Shown here: in pieces, positions 45,220 through 54,040 of the stretch | Numbering within the stretch: the first letter of the stretch is position 1 | How the letters are laid out: every line of letters starts with the position of its first letter | NCBI RefSeq assembly: GCF_029892485.1 | Contig: NZ_JARXVG010000002.1 | Coordinates: 186,001 to 250,000, forward strand | Length of the DNA: 64,000 nucleotides | Source: Variovorax boronicumulans | Lineage (GTDB): Bacteria > Pseudomonadota > Gammaproteobacteria > Burkholderiales > Burkholderiaceae_C | Direction of reading: 5' to 3' | Notes under the pieces: generated by a model | The model's input: only the letters and a program-made list of their open reading frames with translations | Told to the model about the DNA's origin: nothing | Database searches by the model: none | Program-made: the position numbers and the translations under genes

Positions 45220-46505
45220 CGATGCTTCGCACCCGCTCCTGGATGGCAGCGCTTGCCGCCTGCATCCTCACCGTGCCGGCATGGGCCCTGACCGATGCCG
45301 GGCTGGTCACCGGCTCGCTCGCGCGCGGCGAATACCTGGCCCGCATCGGCGGATGCGCGAGCTGCCACACCATGCCGCGCAACGGCATTCCGTTTGCGGG
45401 TGGACGGCCGATGTCCACGCCGCTGGGCTCCATCGTCAGCACCAACATCACACCCGATCCGGTGCATGGCATCGGGCGCTACAGCTTCGACGACTTCAGG
45501 CGCGTCATGCACGAGGGCACCGCGCCGGGGTCAAAGCACCTGTATCCGGCCATGCCCTACTCCGCGTACACCAAGGCCACCGACGAAGACCTGCGGGCGT
45601 TGTTCGACTACCTGATGCGCGGCGTGGCGCCGTCCGACTACGCACCGCCGCCGACCCGGCTTGCGTTCCCGTTCGACCAACGTTGGGCGCTGCGCTTCTG
45701 GAAGGCCGCCTTCCTGCCGTCGGGCCGCTACGTCGACAAGCCGGACAAGGACGCCGAGTGGAACCGCGGTGCCTACCTGGTGCAGTCCTTCGGCCATTGC
45801 GGCTCGTGCCACACGCCCCGCGGCCTGGCCTACCAGGAGCGCGGCCAGGACGAGTCCGCACGGCACTTTCTCACCGGCATGGTCAACGACAACTGGTACG
45901 CGACGAACCTCACGGGCGCGCAGGGGGCCGGCCTCGGGCGCTCGGACGCGGCATCGATCGCCCGATTCCTTCGCACCGGCCACGCCGATGGGAAGACCGC
46001 CTTCGGATCGATGGCCGAGGAAGTGGAGCAAAGCACCCAGTACCTCACCGAGGCCGACGTGCGCGCGATCGCGAAGTACCTGAAGACCTTGCCGGCGCGA
46101 CGCGCCGAAGGCGCCTACTCGCCCGACCGTCCGGCTGCGCCGGGACCGCTGCAGGGCGACCGCACCGGCGACGTGGAATCGGTGGGTGCCCGCGTCTACC
46201 GGTCTTTCTGCGCGCAGTGTCATCAGCCGGATGGCAACGGCATCGCCGGCACCTTCCCTCGCCTGGCCGGCAATGCATCGGTGCTCAGCGACGACGCCAC
46301 ATCGCTCATCCGCCTTGCCGTGCAAGGGGGGCGCGGTCCTCGAACGGCAACCGGACCCGCGCCGCAAATGATGCCGGGGTTCGACAACACGCTGACGGAT
46401 GTGCAGATCGCGCAGGTCCTCACCTATGTGCGCCAGTCCTGGGGCAACACCGCGCGGCCGGTCACGACCAACGATGTCACCAAGCTCAAGAGCAAGCTGA
46501 AATGA
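45216..46505 (+). CDS. Triheme cytochrome c (alcohol-dehydrogenase cytochrome subunit-like)
   Basis: 429 aa with a Sec signal peptide (LAACILTVPAWA). Three c-type heme sites: GGCASCHT (residue ~50), GHCGSCHT (~197) and SFCAQCHQ (~330). The domain layout GEYLARIGGCASCHT..GAYLVQSFGHCGSCHT..YRSFCAQCHQPDGNG matches the cytochrome c subunits of membrane-bound alcohol/gluconate dehydrogenases. No dehydrogenase subunit is adjacent, so it probably hands electrons from an unknown periplasmic donor to the oxidase encoded just upstream. ATGA-style 4-nt overlap with ctaG. Confidence 0.88.
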   Translation: MTMLRTRSWMAALAACILTVPAWALTDAGLVTGSLARGEYLARIGGCASCHTMPRNGIPFAGGRPMSTPLGSIVSTNITPDPVHGIGRYSFDDFRRVMHEGTAPGSKHLYPAMPYSAYTKATDEDLRALFDYLMRGVAPSDYAPPPTRLAFPFDQRWALRFWKAAFLPSGRYVDKPDKDAEWNRGAYLVQSFGHCGSCHTPRGLAYQERGQDESARHFLTGMVNDNWYATNLTGAQGAGLGRSDAASIARFLRTGHADGKTAFGSMAEEVEQSTQYLTEADVRAIAKYLKTLPARRAEGAYSPDRPAAPGPLQGDRTGDVESVGARVYRSFCAQCHQPDGNGIAGTFPRLAGNASVLSDDATSLIRLAVQGGRGPRTATGPAPQMMPGFDNTLTDVQIAQVLTYVRQSWGNTARPVTTNDVTKLKSKLK

Positions 46506-46659
46506 CTCGCGCTCGGCGGACGGGCATGGCCTGTGGCGCGGCGGAGCCGGGTTTGCGGACCTGCCTGCGAAACCATGCGCTCCGCGTCCCGAACCCGTGC
46601 CTTGGGTCCGGGCAGCGGGGGCGACGCTTCGTCGACCGGCGAGGAAGCGGCGTCACATG

Positions 46660-47565
46660 CTATTTCCAGCCGTCGACCAGCCGCTTGAGCTGCGTCAGGT
46701 CCGCTTCGGGCAGCGGCCAGGTGCTGGGCGGCCGGGCCGCACCGCAGTCGCGCCCGGCGTATTGCAGCGCCGCTTTCACCACGCTCACGTTCGAGCCGTT
46801 GCGCTCGTGCGTGCGCAATTCCTCGAAGGCCGCGATGCCGCCGATCAACTCCATCGCCAGCTGGTGATCCCCCTTCGCCAGCGCGGCGTGAATGCGCACG
46901 GACAGGTCGGGCCGCACGTTGATCAGCCCCGAGGTAAAGCCGCGGGCGCCCACCGCATACATCGGCGGGGCCCAGGGCTCGGCCAGTCCGCACACCCAGG
47001 CCAGGCCGCGATCGGCCACCTGCGCCATGGCCTGCACCAGGCGCAAGGGCGTAGGCGATGCCCATTTCACGCCGATGACCTGCGGAATGCGGCACAGGGC
47101 CTCGATCGCCGGCAGGCCGATCGCGTCGTCACGCAGGTAGAGCACGACAGGCAGGCCGTCCGCCGCGTCGGCAACCCGGCGCACATAAGTGACCACACCG
47201 CTGGGCGCGACGAAGGGGTCCGTCAGCTGATGCACCATCAGGGCCGCGGCGCCGGCCCTGCGTGAGGCGCGCGCCAGGGCGCAGGCATCGTGGACGCTGC
47301 GCCCCACGCCACCCAGCAAGGGCACGCGGCCACCGACATGTTCCGCCGCGGCATGCACCATGCGCTCGGCCTCGGCCATGGTCAGGGCGAAGAACTCGCT
47401 GGTGTTGCCGTTGGCCACCAGCACATGGACGCCGGCCTCGATGGCGCGGTCGACCACGGGTCCCAGGCGATCGGGCGCGATCTGGTCCGCATCGTCGAAG
47501 GGCGTCACCAGGATGCCTGAGATGCCGTCCAGGGCGGTCCTGAGCAGAGTTGTCGGTTCAGTCAT
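46660..47565 (-). CDS. DapA/KdgD-family aldolase or dehydratase
   Basis: 301 aa (beta/alpha)8 barrel of the DHDPS/N-acetylneuraminate lyase superfamily. GILVTPFDD, then VLVANGNTSEFFALTMAEAERM in place of GTTGE-S/T, the catalytic Tyr in VVLYLRDD and the Schiff-base Lys in VIGVKWASP. The SEFFALT stretch resembles 5-dehydro-4-deoxyglucarate dehydratase (KdgD) and 2-keto-3-deoxy-acid lyases more than DapA itself. Last gene of the operon, overlapping the epimerase gene by 8 nt. Confidence 0.8.
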   Translation of the reverse strand: MTEPTTLLRTALDGISGILVTPFDDADQIAPDRLGPVVDRAIEAGVHVLVANGNTSEFFALTMAEAERMVHAAAEHVGGRVPLLGGVGRSVHDACALARASRRAGAAALMVHQLTDPFVAPSGVVTYVRRVADAADGLPVVLYLRDDAIGLPAIEALCRIPQVIGVKWASPTPLRLVQAMAQVADRGLAWVCGLAEPWAPPMYAVGARGFTSGLINVRPDLSVRIHAALAKGDHQLAMELIGGIAAFEELRTHERNGSNVSVVKAALQYAGRDCGAARPPSTWPLPEADLTQLKRLVDGWK

Positions 47566-48532
47566 GTCGTCGGTCTCGTGGAGTTGCGCGGGTGTTGTCG
47601 TCGGCCTGCCGCGACGGAGAAGAGACGGAGACGCGCAGGCTGCATGTCATCGCCTCGCCGGGCGCGAGCACCCGCCAGCCCGTGTCGGCGCGCGCCGCGG
47701 CCAGGTTGGCAGCGTCCGCGACGTGCGAGACCGGTTCCACGCAGAAGTACGTTCCCGGACCCGGTCGATGCAACACCAGATGCTGCAGCGCGGAGCTGGC
47801 GAGCAGTTCGATGGCGAGGCCATCGGCCGCCGCCATCCGCGCCTGTCCGTCCCACCCGCCGTAGTAGCGGGTGCATTCGACATCGGGCAAGGCGTTCGCC
47901 GACGCGTAGTCGTCCGCCGGGCCGGTAGGCACCGGCGTGCTTGCGAGGAATTCGGCGTCCGCCGGCCAGACGGCGCGCGCATCGAACTGCAGGCTGTGCG
48001 CGAAGCGGGCCGGCAAATAAGGATGGAAGCCGCAACCGCCTGGCATCGGCTCCCGGTCGTCGTTGGTGACCCGCAGGCTCAGCGTGAGGCCTGCAGCGTC
48101 GAGCGCCACCCCCTGCTCGGCCCGAAAAGCCCATGGCCAGCCGTGATCGCCCGGCACATGGACATAGGTCATGGTGGCGCGGTCCGTTGCATGTTGCTCG
48201 AGGTGCCATGGACGCTGCTGGCCGACGCCGTGCAGCGCGTGCCTTTCCCCCGGATGAAGCGGCAGCTGCACCCTGCCCTGCGTGCCGGCGATGCGGCCAT
48301 CGCGGATGCGGTTCGAGAACGGAACCAGGGGATAGCAGCCGGCCTTGGGCCACTGGGTGGATTCGAAACCGCCGGCGCGGACGGCCTCCTCGAGCGGCAC
48401 CAACCAGTCGATTCGTTCGCTCCCGGTTGCGCGGGAGCTGAAGCCGGTGACGCGTCCGCCGGCAGCCGGCGCCAGCGTGGCCGTCAGCGCCCCGTTGCGC
48501 AGCGTAGTTTCGGGCGTCACGTTCAGATGCAT
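47558..48532 (-). CDS. Aldose 1-epimerase-like protein
   Basis: 324 aa from ATG 48532, ten bases after the dehydratase stop; upstream in-frame sequence overlaps that gene and was dropped. Galactose-mutarotase fold. RVTGFSS, YPLVPFSNRIRDGRI (substrate Asn-Arg), LHGVGQQRPWHLEQ with the first catalytic His, GGCGFHPYLP with the second, and a late Glu in YFCVEPVSHV. Interconverts sugar anomers in general. In this operon it may prepare an imported sugar or sugar acid. Confidence 0.82.
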   Translation of the reverse strand: MHLNVTPETTLRNGALTATLAPAAGGRVTGFSSRATGSERIDWLVPLEEAVRAGGFESTQWPKAGCYPLVPFSNRIRDGRIAGTQGRVQLPLHPGERHALHGVGQQRPWHLEQHATDRATMTYVHVPGDHGWPWAFRAEQGVALDAAGLTLSLRVTNDDREPMPGGCGFHPYLPARFAHSLQFDARAVWPADAEFLASTPVPTGPADDYASANALPDVECTRYYGGWDGQARMAAADGLAIELLASSALQHLVLHRPGPGTYFCVEPVSHVADAANLAAARADTGWRVLAPGEAMTCSLRVSVSSPSRQADDNTRATPRDRRHD

Positions 48533-48542
48533 CGCGATCCGC

Positions 48543-49745
48543 TCACGATTTCGAACTGCGGATGGTGACGTCCGGCCGCTGCAGCAGCGCCGGCGACAGC
48601 GCCAGGCCCAGGCCCGCGCCGGGCGGAACCGTCGCGTAACCGGCACGGACATCGGGCAACTGCGTCACGAGCTCGCGATACCAGCCCCCCAGGTAGGCGC
48701 GCACCACTTCCTGCAGCACCACGTTGGTCGTGCTCATCGCCAGGTGGAGCGACGCCGCGAGCACGACGGGGCCGGTGCAGTCATGCGGCGCGACCGGCTT
48801 GTGAAAGGCCTTCGCCAGGGCCGCGATCTTTCTGGCTTCGGACAGCCCCCCGACCCAGCCCAGGTCCAGCATCACATAGTCCACCGCATTGTTCTTGAGC
48901 AGTTGGACGAATGGCTGGACGGTGGCCAGCGTCTCGCTGCCGCAGACCGGAATGCGGGTGCGCGAGCGGAATTCGGCGATCGTGTCCAGGTTGGACATCT
49001 GGATCGGGTCCTCGACCCAGTAGGGCTTGAACTCCTCGAGCGCCTGCGCGATCCGCACGGCCATGGGCAGGTTCCACATCGAATGGAGCTCCACCATGAT
49101 GTCCATCTCGTAGCCGACGGCGCGCCGGATTTCGCGGAACGGCTCGAGCGCGGTGTCCAGGTCGCGCGCCGAAATCGACTGCCCGCCGCTGGCCTGGGCA
49201 AAGGGATCGAAGGGCCAGATCTTCATCGCCTTGTAGCCCTCGGACAGCAGGCTTTCGGCCAACGCCGCGGGGCGCTTGACGAAGGCAACCTGATCCTCGT
49301 AAGGCCCTTCCGGCGCGACGTCGGCGCTGGCCTGCGTCACCGAGCGGCGCTGTGAGGCCTTGTTGTAGGTGTAGCCCGCGCAGGTGTTGTAGACCGGGAC
49401 GCGTTCGCGCACGGCGCCGCCGAGCAACTGGTAGAGCGGCTGTTGCGTGACCTGGCCGAACAGATCCCACAGCGCGATGTCGACCGCCGAAGCGGCGCGC
49501 GTTTCGGCGCCGCTGCTGGCAAAGCCGACGTAGCCGTACAGCAGGTGCTGGCTGTGGGCTTCGATGGCGAGCGGATCCTTTCCCAGCAGGTAGGGCGCGA
49601 CCAGTTCATGGATCTGCGCCTGCACGGCCTGGGCGCCACGAAAGGTTTCCCCCAGGCCCACAAGGCCGGTGTCGGTATGGATCTGGACCCACAGGATGTT
49701 GGGGTACGCGGCCGCGTGGACCGTATCGACTTGCGTGATCTTCAT
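48543..49745 (-). CDS. Enolase-superfamily sugar-acid dehydratase (mandelate racemase/MLE family)
   Basis: 400 aa. N-terminal capping domain (GLVGLGETF, YLLGKDPLAIE, SAVDIALWDLFGQVTQQPLYQLLGG) then a (beta/alpha)7 barrel. The general-base Lys lies in GYKAMKIWPFD. Metal ligands are apparent in VELHSMWN, YWVEDPI and CGSETLA, and a late His in APHDCTG. The E-L-H element resembles the mannonate/gluconate-type dehydratase branch more than mandelate racemase. It likely removes water from an aldonic or aldaric acid to give a 2-keto-3-deoxy acid for the lyase gene downstream. Confidence 0.82.
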   Translation of the reverse strand: MKITQVDTVHAAAYPNILWVQIHTDTGLVGLGETFRGAQAVQAQIHELVAPYLLGKDPLAIEAHSQHLLYGYVGFASSGAETRAASAVDIALWDLFGQVTQQPLYQLLGGAVRERVPVYNTCAGYTYNKASQRRSVTQASADVAPEGPYEDQVAFVKRPAALAESLLSEGYKAMKIWPFDPFAQASGGQSISARDLDTALEPFREIRRAVGYEMDIMVELHSMWNLPMAVRIAQALEEFKPYWVEDPIQMSNLDTIAEFRSRTRIPVCGSETLATVQPFVQLLKNNAVDYVMLDLGWVGGLSEARKIAALAKAFHKPVAPHDCTGPVVLAASLHLAMSTTNVVLQEVVRAYLGGWYRELVTQLPDVRAGYATVPPGAGLGLALSPALLQRPDVTIRSSKS

Positions 49746-49755
49746 GAGGTCGGCC

Positions 49756-50598
49756 TCAGGCAGTTTTTGGGTGTTCCTTGACGCGGCTGACCAGCTGCGT
49801 CGGGTTGACGAATTGCAGCGCGATCAGCAGCCATGCCAGCGTGACCGCCATGTAGACCATCGCCATGGCATCGACCGACTGCGGCGCACGAACGCCCGCC
49901 GCGAAGACCGCGTAGTACAGGGCCACCACCAGCGTCTGCGAATCCGGGCCCGCCGTCAGGAAGGTCAGCTCGAACATGCCGATGGTGCGCACCAGCACCA
50001 GCAGGGAGGCCGCCAGGATGCCCGGTGCCAGCAGCGGCAACAGCACGTGCCAGAACAGCTTGAAGGTGCTGGCGCCGAACACGCGGGCCGCCGATTCGAG
50101 GTTCGCATCGATCTGCTCGATGAACGGCGTCATCACCAGGATCATGAACGGCACGGCCGGGATCATGTTCGCCAGGATCACGCCGAAGATGGTGCCCGCG
50201 ATGTGCGCCTGGTACATCACGGTCGCCAGCGGGATGCCGTAGGTGATCGGCGGGATCATCAGCGGCAGCAGGAACAGCCCCATCAGCAGGTTCTTGCCGC
50301 GGAAGTTGCGGCGCGCCAGCGCGTAGGCCGCCGGCACGCCGATCAGGATCGACAGGAACACGACGGCGGCGACGACCTCGATCGTGACCCACAGCACGCT
50401 GCCCAGCTGGAACTCCTTCCAGGCGGTCTGGTACCAGTTGAACGTGTAGCCATCGGGCAGCCAGGTGCCGAGCCAGCGGCGGGCCACCGAACTGGTGCCG
50501 ACCGCGGCCACCATGAGTGCGACGTTGACGATGAAGAAGCCCATCACCAGTGCGACCAGCGACTTCCAGAGTTTCATGAGCAGGCGATGCGTGTCCAT
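49756..50598 (-). CDS. ABC transporter permease (PotC-type)
   Basis: 280 aa from ATG 50598, two bases after the preceding permease stop; the longer open frame upstream is a shadow of that gene. Six helices. MLPLLAPGI-type coupling loop: ESAARVFGASTFKLFWHVLLPLLAPG. The first helix is LVALVMGFFIVNVALMVAAVG. Partner of the next permease in an importer of the spermidine/iron/sugar (CUT1-like) kind. Confidence 0.85.
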   Translation of the reverse strand: MDTHRLLMKLWKSLVALVMGFFIVNVALMVAAVGTSSVARRWLGTWLPDGYTFNWYQTAWKEFQLGSVLWVTIEVVAAVVFLSILIGVPAAYALARRNFRGKNLLMGLFLLPLMIPPITYGIPLATVMYQAHIAGTIFGVILANMIPAVPFMILVMTPFIEQIDANLESAARVFGASTFKLFWHVLLPLLAPGILAASLLVLVRTIGMFELTFLTAGPDSQTLVVALYYAVFAAGVRAPQSVDAMAMVYMAVTLAWLLIALQFVNPTQLVSRVKEHPKTA

Positions 50599-50600
50599 GG

Positions 50601-51464
50601 TCAACCTTTGCCGCCGGAGATGGGGCCCCGATAGAACATCCCGCGCGCGCCCAGGACCGCGGCAACGACGACCAGCTGCACCACGCCCATCAGCATCGCG
50701 ACGGCAGAGGCCATGGAATAGTCGTAGCGCTCGAAGGCCGCCTCGTACGCCGCGATCGAGATCACGCGGGTGGCGCCGGCCGGCGATCCGAGCAGGACCG
50801 CCGACGGGAACACCGAGAAGGCCTGCACGAACGACAGCGCGAAGGCCATCGCCAGCCCCGGGACCAGCAGCGGCAGATAGATATGCCTGAACTGGCTCCA
50901 CGGCGTCGCACCCAGGGTCGAGGCAGCGCGCGGCAGGTTGGGGTCGATGCCGGTGATGTACGACAGCGTGAGCAGGAACGCGAACGGGAAGCCCGAGATG
51001 ACCAGCGAGATCAGGACGCCCCAGTAGTTGTGCGTCAGCCGGATCGGGCCTTCGTAGATGTGCAGCCACTGGAGCGACTGCGACAGCCAGCCCTTGGGGC
51101 CGAAGTAGCCGAGCATGCCCTCGGCGATCAGCACGGTGCCCAGCGTCAACGGAATGACCAGCAGCGTGGTGACCAGTTTCTGCAAGCGGCTGCTGCGGCG
51201 CAGCTGATAGGCGATCGGCAGCGCCACGCCGACGTTGATCACGGTGGCGGGAATGGCCAGCTTGAGCGTGGTCCATACCGTGTCGCGCAGGTTGTCGGTG
51301 GTGAAGAACTGCGTGTAGTTCGCCAGCCAGTTGCCTTCCATCGGACGGAACGACAGCTGCAGGCCGTAGAGGAACGGATAGACGAACAGCACCACCATGA
51401 ACAGCGTCGCCGGCACCAGCAGCAGCAGGGACCGGTCGAACGAAGACGGGCTGGCGCTGCTCAT
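50601..51464 (-). CDS. ABC transporter permease (PotB-type)
   Basis: 287 aa from ATG 51464, which overlaps the ATPase gene stop (ATGA). Six helices. SLLLLVPATLFMVVLFVYPFLYGLQLSF opens the first helix. The coupling loop is LPRAASTLGATPWSQFRHIYLPLLVPG. The unusually long start of the open frame reads through the ATPase gene and was discarded. Confidence 0.85.
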   Translation of the reverse strand: MSSASPSSFDRSLLLLVPATLFMVVLFVYPFLYGLQLSFRPMEGNWLANYTQFFTTDNLRDTVWTTLKLAIPATVINVGVALPIAYQLRRSSRLQKLVTTLLVIPLTLGTVLIAEGMLGYFGPKGWLSQSLQWLHIYEGPIRLTHNYWGVLISLVISGFPFAFLLTLSYITGIDPNLPRAASTLGATPWSQFRHIYLPLLVPGLAMAFALSFVQAFSVFPSAVLLGSPAGATRVISIAAYEAAFERYDYSMASAVAMLMGVVQLVVVAAVLGARGMFYRGPISGGKG

Positions 51465-52561
51465 GGCACCATGCCCGCGGCTGCATCGACGGGATACGCC
51501 AGCGCCTTGTCCGGCGCAATGGCCAGCGTGACCAGGTCGCCGACGCACAGGCGCGCCGTCGTGCGCACGATCAGCTTGAGCCCGCCGGCCACCTCGACGT
51601 CAATGATGTTGTCGTGGCCGCAGTATTCGACATTGAGCACCCGGGCGGCGAAGCTGTTGTCCACCGGTGAAGAGACGACCTCGAATTCCTCTGGCCGGAT
51701 CGCCAGCATCGCCTTGCCGCCGGCGAGTGGCTGCATCGCCCGCGCGGTGAGCGCCAGGCCGCTGCCGGCGAGCTGCACCGACGCGCCGCCCTCCGAACGC
51801 ACGCTCAGCGCCACCAGGTTGCGATAGCCCATGAACCGGGCCACGTCCAGGTTGGCCGGTTCCGCGTAGATGCGCTGGGGTTCGGCAATCTGCTGTGCCA
51901 CGCCGTCCTTCATGACCACGACGCGATCGGCCAGCGACAGCGCCTCATCCTGGTCGTGCGTGACGTAGATCGTCGATCGTCCCAGTTCGCGGTGAATGCG
52001 CCGGATCTCGGCGCGCATCTCCAGCCTCAACTTGGCGTCGAGATTCGACAAGGGCTCGTCCATCAACACCAGGGGTGGCTCGATGACGATCGCCCGGGCG
52101 ATCGCGACGCGCTGCTGCTGTCCGCCGGACAGCTGGCCGGGCAGCTTGTGCGCCTGCGAGTTCAGCTGCACCAGGTCCAGTGCCCGCTTCACGCGCTGCG
52201 CCGACTCGGCGGCCGGCACGCCGCGCATCGTCAGCCCGAACGCGACATTGCGCGCCACGCTCATGTGCGGAAAGAGCGCGTAGTTCTGGAACACCATGCC
52301 AAAGCCCCGTTTTTCAGGCGGCAGCACATCGATGCGCGTGTTGTCGAGCCAGATGCTTCCATCCGTCAAGGGCAGCAGCCCGGCCAGGCAATTGAGGGCC
52401 GTCGACTTGCCGCAGCCCGAAGGTCCGAGCAGCGCGATGAACTCGCCGCGCTTGACCGTCATGGTCAGGGCATCGAGCGCGGTGAAGCCCTGCACGCCCT
52501 TGCCCCCGGCAAAGCGGCGCGTGACGCCATCGAGGCGCAGCTCGGAAAAGTCTGAAGTCAT
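51461..52561 (-). CDS. ABC transporter ATP-binding protein (PotA/UgpC-like)
   Basis: 366 aa. Walker [16 protein letters not shown]-loop [22 protein letters not shown], signature [15 protein letters not shown], Walker [12 protein letters not shown] and switch His in [12 protein letters not shown]-terminal TOBE domain (about 250-366) follows ([23 protein letters not shown]). Energises the two permeases downstream; the binding protein is encoded just upstream on the same strand. Confidence 0.92.
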   Translation of the reverse strand: MTSDFSELRLDGVTRRFAGGKGVQGFTALDALTMTVKRGEFIALLGPSGCGKSTALNCLAGLLPLTDGSIWLDNTRIDVLPPEKRGFGMVFQNYALFPHMSVARNVAFGLTMRGVPAAESAQRVKRALDLVQLNSQAHKLPGQLSGGQQQRVAIARAIVIEPPLVLMDEPLSNLDAKLRLEMRAEIRRIHRELGRSTIYVTHDQDEALSLADRVVVMKDGVAQQIAEPQRIYAEPANLDVARFMGYRNLVALSVRSEGGASVQLAGSGLALTARAMQPLAGGKAMLAIRPEEFEVVSSPVDNSFAARVLNVEYCGHDNIIDVEVAGGLKLIVRTTARLCVGDLVTLAIAPDKALAYPVDAAAGMVP

Positions 52562-52648
52562 GGAGACGCAATCCTGGAAAAGAAGCAGCCTGCAAGCGCG
52601 CGCATGTGCGCCTGCAGCACCGGTCGGGCGCGCAGTGCGCGCCGCGAA

Positions 52649-53839
52649 TCACTTGGTCTTGCGGGTGCCGATGTCCTGGTCCCAGCGGCGGAATGCATCG
52701 ACCATGGCCTTGGTCTCGAGCGGCACGGCATGAGGGAACTGTGCCAGCCACTTGTCGTAGTCAGGCCGTCCGAACTCCTTGATCACGTCCTGGCTGTCCT
52801 TGGGTGCCAGCGACAGCGGCACGTCCTTGATCGCCGGGCCCGGATAGAAATAGCCCTTGTCATAGGTCATCGCCTGCTGCTGCGGCTTGAGCAGGAAAGC
52901 CATCACGTCCAGAACCACCGCTTGCTTCTCCGGCGGCACGCCCTTGGGAATCACGATGTAGTGCGCGTCGTTGACCCACGTCATGCCCTTGAACGGCAGC
53001 ACCTGGAAGTTCTTCGGCACGATGCCCAGCGCCCTGGGGTTGATGTCCCAACCCGTCACCGTCAGCGTCATGTCGCGCGAGCCCTCGCCCAGTTCCTTCA
53101 TCACGGCTGCGGTCCCTGTCGGGTAATACTCGATGCAGCTGTCGAGGTCCTTCAGGTAGGCCCAGGTCTTGTCCCAACCGTTGACCGGATCGGCGGGATT
53201 CTTGTCCCCCAGCAGATAGGGCAGCCCCATCATGAAGGTGCGCCCCGGACCGGAGTTGGCCGGCCGTGCATAGATCAGCTTGTTGGGATTGGCTTTGCAC
53301 CAGGCCAGCAGCTCCTGGGGCGTCGTCGGCGGCGTCTTGACCTTGTCGGGGTTGAACTCGACCAGCGGGCCGGCAGGCATGAAGACGATGGCCAGACCAT
53401 GGTCCTTCGCGAGCGCGTGCATCCTGTAGGCGTTGGGAAGGTAGTTCTCCTGCAGCTTGGGGAACCTGGCCGCGTAATCGGGGAACAGCTTGACCCACAG
53501 GTTCATCTCGAGGCCGGCGGCGAGCGCGTCGGTGCCGACGATGATCATGTCGATGTCACTGCGGCCCGCGTTCTGCATCGCCTTGATCTTGGCCGGGATT
53601 TCCGGCGCGGGTGCCTTGGTGAAAGTGAACTTGGACACCAGCTTGGGGTTCTGCGCCTGGTAGGCCTCGAACGCCCCCTGCGTCAGCGCCAGGTTGCCGG
53701 CGGCGTCGATCACGTTGATGACCACCGGCGACTTCGGCAGTTCCTGCGCCTGAGCCTGGCCGATGCCGGCGCAACCCGCCGCCCCGAGAACGGCCGCAAT
53801 GACGGCATGGCGATGCCGCGAGAAAGAAACCTGGCGCAT
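52649..53839 (-). CDS. Extracellular solute-binding protein, family 1
   Basis: 396 aa with an N-terminal signal peptide (basic MRQVSFSRHRH, hydrophobic core, AQAQE cleavage area). Periplasmic-binding-protein fold. VVINVIDAAGNLALTQGAFEAYQAQNP, DIDMIIVGTDALAAGLEM and ALGIVPKNFQVLPFKGMTWVNDAHYIVIPKG are clear; the ligand is not predictable from them. Strong ribosome site (AGGAGG). First gene of the transporter-catabolism operon, behind a GntR-type operator. Confidence 0.85.
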   Translation of the reverse strand: MRQVSFSRHRHAVIAAVLGAAGCAGIGQAQAQELPKSPVVINVIDAAGNLALTQGAFEAYQAQNPKLVSKFTFTKAPAPEIPAKIKAMQNAGRSDIDMIIVGTDALAAGLEMNLWVKLFPDYAARFPKLQENYLPNAYRMHALAKDHGLAIVFMPAGPLVEFNPDKVKTPPTTPQELLAWCKANPNKLIYARPANSGPGRTFMMGLPYLLGDKNPADPVNGWDKTWAYLKDLDSCIEYYPTGTAAVMKELGEGSRDMTLTVTGWDINPRALGIVPKNFQVLPFKGMTWVNDAHYIVIPKGVPPEKQAVVLDVMAFLLKPQQQAMTYDKGYFYPGPAIKDVPLSLAPKDSQDVIKEFGRPDYDKWLAQFPHAVPLETKAMVDAFRRWDQDIGTRKTK

Positions 53840-53877
53840 TCGGAACCTCCTGATGGATGGGCTTGGCAGGCGGGATT

Positions 53878-53899
53878 TTGTAAGACAACTTCCAAGTTG
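53878..53899 (-). promoter_or_regulatory. Operator and promoter of the transporter operon
   Basis: TTGTAAGACAA (53878-53888) fits the FCD-GntR consensus TNGTNNNACNA exactly. It overlaps a perfect 18-bp palindrome, GACAACTTCCAAGTTGTC. On the minus strand GTGACA and TACAAA, about 15 bp apart, may be -35 and -10, with the operators lying on them. Confidence 0.6.
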
Positions 53900-54003
53900 T
53901 CACCCGGGTTTCTGCTGAGCCCGCGGACACGCGCTCACCTCTGGAGGAACAAGAACACTGCGGGACAGCCCCTCGCTGCTCCGTCGAGGCTCCGAACATC
54001 CGC

Positions 54004-54019
54004 TATAGTTGTCTGACAA
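54004..54019 (+). promoter_or_regulatory. Operator and -10 of the gntR gene
   Basis: TATAGT (54004-54009) is a good -10. TTGTCTGACAA (54009-54019) fits TNGTNNNACNA exactly and begins on its last base. Its position 21 nt before the ATG suggests autorepression. Confidence 0.6.
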
Positions 54020-54040
54020 AGATTCAAGGGTCCCGGTTCG

